DNA of 64,000 nt from JAJDUF01 sp965238265 (GTDB lineage Bacteria > Chloroflexota > UBA11872 > UBA12225 > JAJDUF01), in NCBI GenBank assembly GCA_965238265.1, contig OZ250185.1, positions 2,790,001-2,854,000 on the forward strand, read 5' to 3'. A model generated the notes under the pieces. The model saw only the letters and a program-made list of their open reading frames with translations. It made no database searches and had not been told where the DNA came from. The position numbers were made by a program, and so were the translations under genes. Positions 55,848 through 64,000 of this stretch are shown in pieces; positions within the stretch are counted from its first letter, which is position 1, and each line of letters begins with the position of its first letter.

Positions 55848-56218
55848 GCGAGGCAGTATAGCACCGGCATCCGAGCTGCGAGCTTACGGCCGTCAGCTTG
55901 CCCTCCTCGTAGGGGCGTCTCTTGTGGGCGAGGTCCAGACTCCCCCTCTCCACAAGTGGAGAGGGGGCCGGGGGGTGAGGCCCCGGCATGCAGCGGTGGC
56001 GCCTTTCTGCCATACTTTAAGCAAGGTGATTGTAGTGCCGCCTCGCCCTCCTTGCCGCCCTTGATGCTGCCAGAGGTACAGCCAGCACTGTCTTCAGCCG
56101 CCCCCCCCTCCCCCCTCGAAAGTCTGCAACCCGACTGCGGAGCCTTGGTGCTGAGACCTACTAATGCCACTGCCACAATGTCAACGACGGCGCTGTCTTG
56201 TGCCGTGGAGCCGGTAGC
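55848..56218. other. Spacer with a C-rich/G-rich repeat
   Basis: No gene. 55933-55982 is a perfect CCCCCTCTCCAC/GTGGAGAGGGGG hairpin (arms at 55943-55954 and 55957-55968) followed by CCGGGGGGTGAGG. The remaining 230 bases show nothing I recognise; the promoter of the ABC exporter should be here. Confidence 0.6.
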
Positions 56219-58009
56219 ATGAAAATCCTCTGGCGTGTGCTGATGGTTGCACGCCGGTACTTCCTCTGGACGGGCCTCGCCTATCTCTGCCTCTTGGGCG
56301 CGACGGCGACCAACCTCGCGGTGCCGTGGCTGCTCGAACAGATCGTGGATCGTGGTCTCATCGGGGGAGACCGCGACTACTTGCTGTTCGCTGCCCTGGT
56401 CATGATCGCCATTCACGTTGCCCGCGGCGGGTTTCAGTTCGGCGCACAGTTCCTCAATCAGTACGTCTCCGAGCATGTGGCCTTCGACCTGCGTAACATG
56501 CTCTTCGACCACCTCCAACGCCTCTCCTTCGCCTACCATGACCGTTCCAAGACCGGCGACCTGATCTCCCGGATGACCAGTGACATCAACCTCGTGCGTA
56601 TGTTTACGGGGCAGGACTTCATTCGGATCGCCAACACCCTCTTTCTCTACGTCGCCGTCGCCTCGGCTATGTTCAGCAAGCATCCCCAGCTGGCCGTACT
56701 CGCCTTTGCCACGCTGCCCTTCATGTTTGCCGCCGCCACCCTCTACGCGCGGCGGGTCCGGCCGCTCTATCGCCAACTCCAGCGACAGTTCGCAGCGCTG
56801 ACCAATGCGCTGCAGGAAAGCCTGATGGGCGTCCGTGTGGTCAAGGCCTTTGCCCGCGAGGCGCACGAGATCGAGAAGTTCGACCTACAGAATGAGCGCT
56901 ATCTGGCCCGCGAGCTGGCCGCGCTCCGGCTGTCGGCGGCCGTGCGACCGCTGATGCTTTTCATCTCGGCGTTGGGTGTCGCCGTCGTCCTGTGGTACGG
57001 CGGGCAGGAGACGATCCGGGGCAACCTCACCATCGGTATGCTGATCGCCATTCATGCCTATTTGCTCCAGCTCGCCATGCCCACGCGCATGATCGGTATG
57101 ACCGTTGACCGCTTCTCCCGTGTGATCGCCAGCGGCGAGCGCCTGTTCGAGGTGCTCGACCAGCCGTCGCCGGTGCAAGAACGCCCCGACGCAACGTCTC
57201 CCGGCCCCCTGAGCGGCCAGGTCACGTTTGACCGGGTCTCCTTTGGATACCTTCCCAACCGTCCAATCCTAGAGGACATCTCTCTCGATGCTGCCCCCGG
57301 TCAGACGGTGGCCATCATCGGCGCAACGGGCGCGGGCAAATCCACTCTGGTGTCGCTTATTCCCCGCTTTTATGACGTCACGGACGGCGCGGTCCGCGTT
57401 GACGGTCACGACGTGCGCGATCTAGCGCTCCCGGCCTTGCGACTCCAGGTCGGAATCGTGATGCAGGAATCGCTCCTGTATGCCGTTTCCATCGGTGAGA
57501 ACATCGCCTTTGGCCGGCCGGATGCGTCGCAGACCGAGATCGAGGCGGCGGCGCAGGCGGCCCAGGCCCACGAGTTCATTGCGGACCTGCCCGATGGATA
57601 CAACACCATTGTCGGTGAGCGCGGTGCGACTCTCTCCGGCGGTCAGCGCCAGCGGATGTCCATCGCCCGCGCCCTCCTGCTCAACCCACCGCTCCTGATC
57701 CTCGACGATGCCACCGCCAGTGTTGATATGCAGACCGAATACCTCATCCAGCAAGCGCTCCGTACCGTCATGGAAGGACGCACGACGTTTGTGATTGCCC
57801 AGCGGGTGAGCACGGTGCAGCACGCCGATCAGATCATCGTGCTCGATGACGGCCGGATCATCCAGCGTGGCAGCCACGACGAGCTGGTGGCGCAGCCGGG
57901 CGTGTATCGGGACATTTCCCTGGCGCAGGTCGGGGGCCGGGCAGGAGCTACGACCGGCGCCGAGCGCGAGCCGGCCGCCACGCTCGCCTCTTCCGGAAGG
58001 GTGATATGA
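56219..58009 (+). CDS. Heterodimeric ABC exporter, subunit A (degenerate Walker B)
   Basis: Six transmembrane helices precede a nucleotide-binding domain with G-A-T-G-A-G-K374-S-T, the signature L-S-G-G-Q-R-Q-R-M and L-I-L-D-D497-A-T-A-S-V-D. The residue after the Walker B Asp is Asp instead of the catalytic Glu. This is typical of the inactive-site subunit of BmrC/TM287-type exporters, which move drugs or lipids out of the cell. It is directly followed by its partner, 4 bases away. Confidence 0.93.
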   Translation: MKILWRVLMVARRYFLWTGLAYLCLLGATATNLAVPWLLEQIVDRGLIGGDRDYLLFAALVMIAIHVARGGFQFGAQFLNQYVSEHVAFDLRNMLFDHLQRLSFAYHDRSKTGDLISRMTSDINLVRMFTGQDFIRIANTLFLYVAVASAMFSKHPQLAVLAFATLPFMFAAATLYARRVRPLYRQLQRQFAALTNALQESLMGVRVVKAFAREAHEIEKFDLQNERYLARELAALRLSAAVRPLMLFISALGVAVVLWYGGQETIRGNLTIGMLIAIHAYLLQLAMPTRMIGMTVDRFSRVIASGERLFEVLDQPSPVQERPDATSPGPLSGQVTFDRVSFGYLPNRPILEDISLDAAPGQTVAIIGATGAGKSTLVSLIPRFYDVTDGAVRVDGHDVRDLALPALRLQVGIVMQESLLYAVSIGENIAFGRPDASQTEIEAAAQAAQAHEFIADLPDGYNTIVGERGATLSGGQRQRMSIARALLLNPPLLILDDATASVDMQTEYLIQQALRTVMEGRTTFVIAQRVSTVQHADQIIVLDDGRIIQRGSHDELVAQPGVYRDISLAQVGGRAGATTGAEREPAATLASSGRVI

Positions 58010-58013
58010 GCCT

Positions 58014-59825
58014 ATGACGTCTATGGGCATCGGTCAGCGCCACCAGATGGGTCGGGGTGGCGTTGACATCAGTGATGTCAGCTACCGCCCGCGTATCCTG
58101 CGTCGGACGGGGCGCTATGTCCGTCCGTACCTGTGGCGCATGAGCGCGTCGGTGGTGCTCATGATCATCGTGGCTGCGGCGAATCTCGTCGAGCCACTCA
58201 TCATCAAGCAGGTGCTCGACGTGGCGATTCCACAGGGGAATCTGGGCTTACTGACGCTGTTTACCCTGGGCTATATCGCGGCAACCGGCATTGCCTGGGT
58301 TGGCACCTTTGGCCACACCTTCATCATGAGTTGGGTGGGCCAGCGCGTGCTGATGTCCTTGCGGCGACAGCTCTTCCTCCATCTCCAGCGTCTGACGCTG
58401 TCGTACTACGACCGCACGTCGGCCGGCGAAATCATGTCACGGCTGACCGGTGACGCGCAGGCCATCAATGAGTTCCTCACGGGCGGCCTCGTGACCACTG
58501 TCAGCGATCTTTTCATCCTCGGGGGCATCATGGTCATTATGTTCATGATGGATGTGCAGTTGGCGCTGCTGACCTTCACGGTCATGCCGGTGATTGCCGT
58601 GACCACACACTTTTACCGCTCTCGCTCCCGCTTGCACTACCGCGCCGTGCGGCGTAAGAACGGTATTGTCACCGCCAACCTTGCCGAGAACATCAACGCC
58701 GTGCGCGTTGTCCAGGCGTTTGTCCGCGAAGAACGCAACGCCGCCCATTTCGCGGGCCTGAACCGGGACTATCTCCGCACGCAGCTGAAAGCGGTCGCCT
58801 TCGCGGCCGGCTATCAGCCGATTATGGGCTTGTTGAGTGCCATTGCGCTGGTCATCATCATCTGGTTCGGTGGCTCGCGGGTCCTCGCCGGCGAGTTGTC
58901 CATTGGTGCGTTCTCGGCGTTCATTGCCTACATCGTGCGGTTCTTCCAGCCCCTCAACGAGCTGAGTGCCAACTACAACGCCCTCCAGGCGGCCCTCGCC
59001 GGCGGCGAGCGGATCTATGAGATTCTGGATACGCCGGCCGACGTAACCGATGCCCCCGATGCCCCCGAGCTGCCGGAGATCAAAGGTCACGTCAAGTTCG
59101 ACAACGTGGCATTCGAGTACGAACCGGATCGGCCGGTGCTGCACGGCATCACTCTGTCAGCGCAGCCCGGTGAGATGATCGCCCTCGTTGGCCACACCGG
59201 CGCCGGCAAAAGCTCGATGATCAATATCCTGCAGCGCTTCTACGACATCCGCTCCGGCTCGATCACGATTGACGGCCACAATATCCGGCAGGTCACGCGG
59301 TCATCGCTGCGCCGTCAAGTGGGCCTGGTGTTACAGGAGCCATTCCTCTTCAGCGGCTCCATCCGCGACAACATCCGCTACGGCCGGCTCGACGCCACGC
59401 AGGAGGAGATCGAAGCCGCGGCCCGCGCCGTGAACGTGCATGACTTCATCGAGAGCCTCGACTTCGGCTACGATACGGTCGTCCACGAGCGCGGCGCCAC
59501 CCTCTCGCACGGCCAGCGCCAGCTGGTGTCCTTCGCGCGGGCCTTGCTGGCCGATCCCCGCATCCTGATCCTCGACGAGGCGACGGCGAGCGTTGATACG
59601 GCCACCGAGCAGTTGATCCAGGAAGCGCTCGATGTGCTATTGCGCGGGCGGACCTCGTTCGTCATTGCCCACCGCCTCTCGACCATCCAAGCGGCGAATC
59701 AGATCATCGTGCTGCGTGCCGGCGAGATCATCGAGCGCGGCACCCACGCCGAGCTGCTGGCGGCCGGCGGCCATTACCAGAAGCTACACGCCATGCAGTT
59801 CAAGTACGGCCCCACAGCCGCCTGA
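58014..59825 (+). CDS. Heterodimeric ABC exporter, subunit B
   Basis: The second half-transporter has G-H-T-G-A-G-K-S-S, signature L-S-H499-G-Q (Gly replaced by His) and L-I-L-D-E522-A-T-A-S-V-D with a normal catalytic Glu. The altered signature faces the Asp497 site of subunit A, so both defects fall in the same composite ATP site, and the other site is fully consensus. This is the hallmark of a working heterodimer with one degenerate site. The start could also be the ATG three codons later. Confidence 0.93.
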   Translation: MTSMGIGQRHQMGRGGVDISDVSYRPRILRRTGRYVRPYLWRMSASVVLMIIVAAANLVEPLIIKQVLDVAIPQGNLGLLTLFTLGYIAATGIAWVGTFGHTFIMSWVGQRVLMSLRRQLFLHLQRLTLSYYDRTSAGEIMSRLTGDAQAINEFLTGGLVTTVSDLFILGGIMVIMFMMDVQLALLTFTVMPVIAVTTHFYRSRSRLHYRAVRRKNGIVTANLAENINAVRVVQAFVREERNAAHFAGLNRDYLRTQLKAVAFAAGYQPIMGLLSAIALVIIIWFGGSRVLAGELSIGAFSAFIAYIVRFFQPLNELSANYNALQAALAGGERIYEILDTPADVTDAPDAPELPEIKGHVKFDNVAFEYEPDRPVLHGITLSAQPGEMIALVGHTGAGKSSMINILQRFYDIRSGSITIDGHNIRQVTRSSLRRQVGLVLQEPFLFSGSIRDNIRYGRLDATQEEIEAAARAVNVHDFIESLDFGYDTVVHERGATLSHGQRQLVSFARALLADPRILILDEATASVDTATEQLIQEALDVLLRGRTSFVIAHRLSTIQAANQIIVLRAGEIIERGTHAELLAAGGHYQKLHAMQFKYGPTAA

Positions 59826-60120
59826 ACTGGCGACACACGAAGACGTCATCCGCGAGACCATTCGTGATCCTCAGTGGCTCTATGACGATCCCGAGGCAAC
59901 AGCCCTCACCCGGGAGATCGGTAATCCTCAAGCTGAGGTAGTCCACTATGTCGCGGCGGAGCGTGGTCGGGGACGGCACACGCGCAACCTCGTCGTGGTG
60001 GTGGTCAAGTGGCTGCCTGAAGGGCCGGCTGATGCGATGGTGGGTTACGTGCGCACCATGTACTTACCCAGGAGTTTGCGTGGCAAGCTAGAATTGCGCT
60101 GGGAGCGTGAGATGCCATGA
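59826..60120 (+). CDS. DUF4258-like small protein, start unresolved
   Basis: The frame encodes E-D-V-I-R-E-T-I-R-D-P-Q-W-L-Y-D-D, then R-N-L-V-V-V-V-V-K-W-L-P and V-G-Y-V-R-T-M-Y-L-P-R, a small alpha+beta fold as in DUF4258/RelE-like putative toxins. No ATG, GTG or TTG occurs in frame before residue 70 except deep inside the ABC gene (59632). Either a rare start is used or the 5' end has been lost. The stop overlaps the DUF2283-like gene (ATGA). Confidence 0.5.
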
Positions 60121-60503
60121 ACGCACCGGTAGAGCAGCCGCAGTTGCGTGCGGGCTACATGCTGCGCCTCGCTGCAGCCGAGCGGCACTACGACAGCGAG
60201 AGTGACGAGTTGAACATCGTGCTGCCCGACAGCGCCGGTCGCGAGGGCGACTACGTGCTTGTTGATGATGCCTTCTACCTGCGCTGCGACTTCGAGACGG
60301 GAGAACCGCTGACGGTCATCATTCCCGTGTTCACAGCTTGGCTGGAGAAACATGGGCGCACCCAGAGCGCCGCCAGGATCAAGGCGGTACTCAAGGACGC
60401 CAACGGGCGCCGGACCGTAGATGGCATCGTCGCAGAGATGGCACGTACCGTCGTGCCGGAACCGCTCCAGCGAGCCGCGCGTGCCATGCTTGCTACTGCC
60501 TAG
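60117..60503 (+). CDS. DUF2283-like small protein
   Basis: The 128-residue protein contains H-Y-D-S-E-S-D-E-L-N-I-V-L, then G-D-Y-V-L-V-D-D-A-F-Y-L-R-C-D-F-E-T-G-E, the Y-D-x-x-x-D-x-L-x-I pattern of DUF2283, and a helical C-terminus. DUF4258 and DUF2283 genes are often paired and suspected to be toxin-antitoxin. The overlap with the upstream gene supports that reading here. The N-terminal 18 residues and the C-terminal 60 are extensions to the small DUF2283 core. Confidence 0.6.
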   Translation: MNAPVEQPQLRAGYMLRLAAAERHYDSESDELNIVLPDSAGREGDYVLVDDAFYLRCDFETGEPLTVIIPVFTAWLEKHGRTQSAARIKAVLKDANGRRTVDGIVAEMARTVVPEPLQRAARAMLATA

Positions 60504-60601
60504 GGCCGAGGGAAAGAGGCGCGGCTGTGCCAGGCTCACGGTGCCCTGGGACCGTTGCGGCTGCTTGACGTGGACCGCCGGGTTCGGGCAGCATCCTCGG
60601 C

Positions 60602-61921
60602 GTGATCCCCCGACGGGACCAAGCAGCGCCGGAGCCATCGGTAGCGCCGCCGCCGCCAGCCGCAGTTGCCGCCGCTCCGCCGGTCCGCGTGCGCTGGTGG
60701 CTGCACCCTGGCGCCGGGCGGGCGCTGGAGGCCTTTCGGTACGCCGGCTATCGGTTGTTCTGGGCCAGCCGGATGTCGTCATCGGCCGGCTACTGGATGT
60801 CCTCCGTCACCCACAGCTGGCTCCTGTACGAGCTGACCGGTTCGATCCTCCTGCTGGGTGTGTTAGGGGCTGTGCGCGGGGTACCCCGGCTCTTGTTCAG
60901 CCTCGTCGGCGGGCTGCTGGCGGACCGCGCTGATCGGCGGCGCGTGCTCCTGGCGGCGGAGAGCGCCAACACGCTCACGCACGGCGTCATGGCCGTCTTG
61001 GTGGCGCGCGGTACGTTGGAGGTGTGGCACCTCTTCGTCGCGGTAGCGGTCCTGGGTACGGCCAGCTCCATCCGCTTGCCAGCGCGACAAGCCTTGCTCT
61101 CCAACCTGGTGCCGCAGGCCAGCCTCCTCAACGCGGTGACACTCAGCTCCGCGGCCATGACCACGGCCCGGTTTATCGGCCCAGCGCTCGCCGGGGCGCT
61201 GCTGGCTTGGCGCGGGCCGCTGGTGACTTACGTCGCGCAGGCCTTCTCCCACGCCCTCGCTGCGCTGCTGACCGTCTGGTTGCCGATAGGGAAGACCGAT
61301 AGCAAGGCTCAACCGCAACAGTCAGCGGGCAGTAGCCTGCGTGAAGGCTTTGCCTACGTGTGGCGCACTCCGGCCATTCGGGCGCTGTTGCTCTTGGGCC
61401 TGGTGCCGGTGGCTTTGGCCCAACCGTATCGGGAGCTGCTCCCGGTCTTCGCGCGGGACGTACTCGCGGGTGGCCCGGCGCTCCTGGGTACGCTGACCGC
61501 CGCCACCGCCATCGGCTCGATCATCGCCGTGATCGGTCTGATCGTCGTCGGAGACTTCCGCGCCAAGGGCGCCGTGCTCGTCGGCTCCATCGTCGGCTAC
61601 GGCCTGCTCCTGACGGCCTTCGGCTTTGCCCGGTGGGTACCGCTGTCGGCTCTCCTGCTGATCGGGGTGGGGACGGCCGCGGCCATCCAGTCCACCATGA
61701 CCCAAACACTGGTCATCACGGCAACGCCCAATGAGCTACGGGGGCGCGTGGTGAGCATTCGTTTGCTGGACCAGGGGCTGGCGCCGGTAGGGATGCTGCT
61801 GGTCGGCGCCTTTGCCAGCTACGCCGGTGCGCCCTTGACTATCGGCGTGAGTGGGGCCATCTGTGCGCTCGTTGCGCTGGTGATCCTGACGCGAGTGACC
61901 GTCTTGCGCCGCCTCTCGTGA
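60602..61921 (+). CDS. Major facilitator superfamily transporter (MFS_3/EntS-like)
   Basis: The 439-residue protein has about 12 hydrophobic helices and the MFS loop 2-3 motif, G-G-L-L-A-D-R-A-D-R-R-R. A-A-M-T-T-A-R-F-I-G-P-A-L-A-G resembles motif C of exporters, and N-E-L-R-G-R-V-V-S-I-R is the second-half counterpart. The N-terminal 35 residues are Pro/Ala-rich and cytosolic. It is most similar in pattern to enterobactin exporter-like drug/proton antiporters. The substrate is unknown. The start is uncertain because of the low-complexity beginning. Confidence 0.88.
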   Translation: MIPRRDQAAPEPSVAPPPPAAVAAAPPVRVRWWLHPGAGRALEAFRYAGYRLFWASRMSSSAGYWMSSVTHSWLLYELTGSILLLGVLGAVRGVPRLLFSLVGGLLADRADRRRVLLAAESANTLTHGVMAVLVARGTLEVWHLFVAVAVLGTASSIRLPARQALLSNLVPQASLLNAVTLSSAAMTTARFIGPALAGALLAWRGPLVTYVAQAFSHALAALLTVWLPIGKTDSKAQPQQSAGSSLREGFAYVWRTPAIRALLLLGLVPVALAQPYRELLPVFARDVLAGGPALLGTLTAATAIGSIIAVIGLIVVGDFRAKGAVLVGSIVGYGLLLTAFGFARWVPLSALLLIGVGTAAAIQSTMTQTLVITATPNELRGRVVSIRLLDQGLAPVGMLLVGAFASYAGAPLTIGVSGAICALVALVILTRVTVLRRLS

Positions 61922-62057
61922 GCCGCGCCTCACCCCCGGCCCCATCAGCGATGATACCACCGGGAGCGCTCTGCCTCATACACCAAGGCATGGCCAGCCG
62001 CCACGCTAACGGGGTAGCATTGCCTATAGCGCAGGAAGCTGGCCGCCCGGCGTGCTA

Positions 62058-62726
62058 ATGAACAGCCCTACCGCCTCCGTCCATGCCGTAGTGGTCCCCA
62101 ATGGGCCGGGCCCGCTGGCCGGGGCTGCGCTGGCGGCGGTGCGGGCTGCGGATATCGTCATCGCTGCCGACGGGGGCGCGCGCCGGCTGCTGGGCCTGGG
62201 TATCGCGCCACACTATCTGGTGGGCGATCTCGATTCGTTGCCCCAGGAGAGCGTAGCTCGCCTCGCGTCCGCCGGTTGCCAGGTACAACGCCATCCGGCC
62301 GCCAAGGATGCCACTGATACCGAGCTGGCCATCGCGCTGGCCCTGGCCCAAGGCGCGACAGCCATTGATCTGGTTGGCGCGACGGGTGGTGCCCGTCTCG
62401 ATCATAGTGTGGCCAACGTCTTGCTGCTCGCCGCCGCTTGGCCCGCTGGCGTGCGCCTGCGCTTGGTCGAAGCGACGGCGACAGCGCTGGTGGTGCGTGC
62501 CGGCCAGTCCGTTGACATGCAAGGCACCGTCGGCGATATCGTGGCGCTCCTGCCGCTGGCCGGCCGGGCACGCGGGATCACCACGCGCGGCCTACAGTAT
62601 GCGCTCGCCGGTGAAGACTTGGCCTTTGGCCGGGCACGCGGCGTCAGCAATGTCATGACCGGCCCGATCGCCAGTATTTCGGTTGCCGCCGGCCTACTGC
62701 TCGTTATCCACCAGCGTCCCGACTGA
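62058..62726 (+). CDS. thiN: Thiamine pyrophosphokinase
   Basis: This enzyme makes thiamine diphosphate from thiamine and ATP. The signature is A-A-D-G-G-A-R-R-L-L, then P-H-Y-L-V-G-D-L-D-S-L and D-A-T-D-T-E-L-A-I-A-L-A. The C-terminal thiamine-binding part has G-G-A-R-L-D-H-S-V-A-N. At 222 residues it is of usual length. The ATG at 62058 is chosen over GTG 62052. It is not in a thiamine operon. Confidence 0.93.
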   Translation: MNSPTASVHAVVVPNGPGPLAGAALAAVRAADIVIAADGGARRLLGLGIAPHYLVGDLDSLPQESVARLASAGCQVQRHPAAKDATDTELAIALALAQGATAIDLVGATGGARLDHSVANVLLLAAAWPAGVRLRLVEATATALVVRAGQSVDMQGTVGDIVALLPLAGRARGITTRGLQYALAGEDLAFGRARGVSNVMTGPIASISVAAGLLLVIHQRPD

Positions 62727-62813
62727 CCTCCGGCACTGCCGTGTACGGCCCCTGAACCCGCGCTGGCATACTTCCGCATGCCGATACAAGCCGCGAGCAA
62801 AGGAGTGCTTCCA

Positions 62814-63244
62814 ATGGCCGGTAACGTCATCGTCGGTGGGACCGCAGCCGGCGGCTACACCCAGCGCATCAACACGGGTAGTCATACCCTGACGGCCGAT
62901 GAACCGTTGGAGGTTGGTGGGCGCGACCAAGGACCAACACCGTATGAGCTGCTCTTGAGCGCGTTGGGGTCCTGCACTGCGATCACGCTGCGCTTATACG
63001 CAGCCCACAAGCAGTGGCCTCTGGAGGACGTAGTTGTCGAGCTTGACCACGACCGCATCCACGCCGAAGACTGTGCCGACTGCGAAACCGCATCCGCACC
63101 AGAGTAACCGTGTCCGGGCCGCTCGACGAGGATCAGGTTGCCCGATTGCGGGAGATCGCCGTCCGCTGTCCGGTGCATCGGACCCTGGCAGGTGAGATCA
63201 CCTTCGATGATTCGCTCGTCCTCTCCGCGCCCTCGCCCGCATAG
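62814..63244 (+). pseudogene. OsmC/Ohr-family peroxide-resistance protein, frameshifted
   Basis: The first frame reads H-T-L-T-A-D-E-P-L-E-V-G-G, then P-T-P-Y-E-L-L-L-S-A-L-G-S-C-T-A-I-T-L, including the first reactive Cys, and stops at 63107. The second half in the other frame reads R-I-R-T-R-V-T-V-S-G-P-L-D-E-D-Q and R-C-P-V-H-R-T-L-A-G, the second reactive Cys, ending at 63244. One missing A in the GCGAAACCG run (about 63087) restores a full OsmC of 142-143 residues. It is either a real frameshift mutation or an assembly error. AAGGAG precedes the ATG. Confidence 0.85.
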
Positions 63245-63348
63245 TGACCCGGCCCACCGGTGTCTCTTCTTGTGCCGTAGAGGCACCGTCCGACTCCGGT
63301 GGTCGGAGGGGCTGTACGGAGCGTGGCGCCCCAGCCACGGCGGTGTTA

Positions 63349-63891
63349 CTACAAACCGGCGAGTGGCGGGCAGGCCTTGTCGAAGGTCGCGGCGGCACGC
63401 TTTGGTGTGAGGCGCGGCTTTTGTAGCCAGAAGAGGTGCCGGGGGAGTGCCGCATTGTAGGCGGTCAGCAGGCGGTCCAGCGCCGCCGCCGCGCGCAGGT
63501 ACCGTGTGCGCGCCGTGGCGCTGTCCCCGCGGAGTCGCTTGGCGGCCAGCGCACGTTCCGAGTAGGGCAGCGTCAGCAGCCGTTGACGCCGGTCGTGTAG
63601 CTGCCGTCCGATCTGCGCCAGTCCGGCGCGGAGGGCGTCGCTGCGGCGCTGGACCTGCTGCTGTAGCCCGATCCACGGCGGACTGATGTCGGCGTTCCGC
63701 ATGATCCGGTGCGCCAGTGCCCACTCGCCTTCAAGCGGATTTTCGTAGAGCTGCAACGGCCGGCCCAAACCGGGCAGATTGTCGAAATGGCCGGCCGCCT
63801 GCGCCTCCTTGATCTTCCGATCAGCCAGGTCCGCCCAGTCGTCCAGGTCAACAACCACTTCGTGCCCGTCGCCCTCTTTACGCACCGACAT
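63349..63891 (-). CDS. DUF1992 (DnaJ-homologue subfamily C member 28-like) protein
   Basis: The domain shows A-D-R-K-I-K-E-A-Q-A-A-G-H-F-D-N-L-P-G-L-G-R-P-L, then M-R-N-A-D-I-S-P-P-W-I-G-L, characteristic of DUF1992. The rest is a charged helical hairpin. The function is unknown. The ATG at 63891 is chosen by family length (about 180 residues); the frame is open upstream to 63936. It is convergent with the broken OsmC gene. Confidence 0.85.
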   Translation of the reverse strand: MSVRKEGDGHEVVVDLDDWADLADRKIKEAQAAGHFDNLPGLGRPLQLYENPLEGEWALAHRIMRNADISPPWIGLQQQVQRRSDALRAGLAQIGRQLHDRRQRLLTLPYSERALAAKRLRGDSATARTRYLRAAAALDRLLTAYNAALPRHLFWLQKPRLTPKRAAATFDKACPPLAGL

Positions 63892-64000
63892 AGCAGCACT
63901 ATCCCACAGCCCCAGCCCTCGTGCCAACTCACCCAAATCCCCTCCGCCGCCTCGCGCTAATCAGTCCAGTGGTCCGGGTGCTCTACGTCTGACGGCAGCT

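Noticed and set aside
55814..56866. A 350-codon minus-strand frame
   Set aside because: It spans a repeat and is antisense to the ABC exporter gene; no motif seen.

Overview
The window is bacterial, GC-rich (roughly 63-65% by eye) and gene-dense. Three things point to Chloroflexota, probably a Thermomicrobia-like lineage: a short EF-Ts, an archaeal-type phosphoglycerate mutase next to selA, and a paired MutL-like/biotinyl-like locus. This is inference from gene content; there is no rRNA in the window to confirm it. Several small palindromic and inverted repeat families are scattered between genes, and some lie inside genes.

Layout. 1-13.3 kb: Uma2 fragment, receiver protein, Flp-type pilin, nucleoside hydrolase, proS followed by an oxidoreductase, metal-binding domain protein and lspA, a low-GC accessory gene, trxB, folB, unknowns, a cysteine hydrolase and a sugar-type binding lipoprotein. 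13.4-26.9 kb, all minus strand: the core block rpsB-tsf-pyrH-frr-uppS-cdsA-dxr-rseP, then an alpha/beta hydrolase, a large membrane protein and mutS. 27-32 kb: kelch protein, tRNA-Val-like sequence, a toxin-antitoxin pair with a broken toxin, selA and the phosphoglycerate mutase. 32.3-39 kb: orphan DNA methyltransferase, ArsR-type regulator with a cobalt/nickel ECF transporter (cbiM, cbiQ, cbiO), hicBA, and a PduO-type adenosyltransferase. 39.3-44 kb: a repeat-rich protein with a duplicated leader, small membrane proteins, a 2-hydroxyacid dehydrogenase and an ABC-2 exporter. 44.5-48.8 kb: a lower-GC two-gene defence island. 49-64 kb: decayed response regulator, M55 peptidase, oxidoreductase, AlbA_2-domain pair, MutL-like pair, heterodimeric ABC exporter, DUF4258/DUF2283-like pair, MFS transporter, thiN, a frameshifted OsmC gene and a DUF1992 protein.

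How the genes fit together. The rpsB-to-rseP block covers translation, UMP synthesis, ribosome recycling and isoprenoid/lipid precursors, with several stop/start overlaps. Cobalt uptake, cobalamin adenosylation and the MutL-like pair suggest a B12-dependent mutase economy. The accessory content (Hachiman-like nuclease/helicase, AlbA_2 pair, several toxin-antitoxin loci, orphan methyltransferase) is defence-type.

Most notable: (1) a HamA/HamB-like nuclease-helicase pair whose helicase ends in a HIRAN domain; (2) a family of short palindromes with conserved loops and co-varying arms, two of which sit in frame inside mutS and a membrane-protein gene; (3) a 36-residue segment shared by RseP and the neighbouring hydrolase; (4) several single-base frameshifts, mostly in homopolymers, breaking a RelE-type toxin, OsmC and a response regulator.
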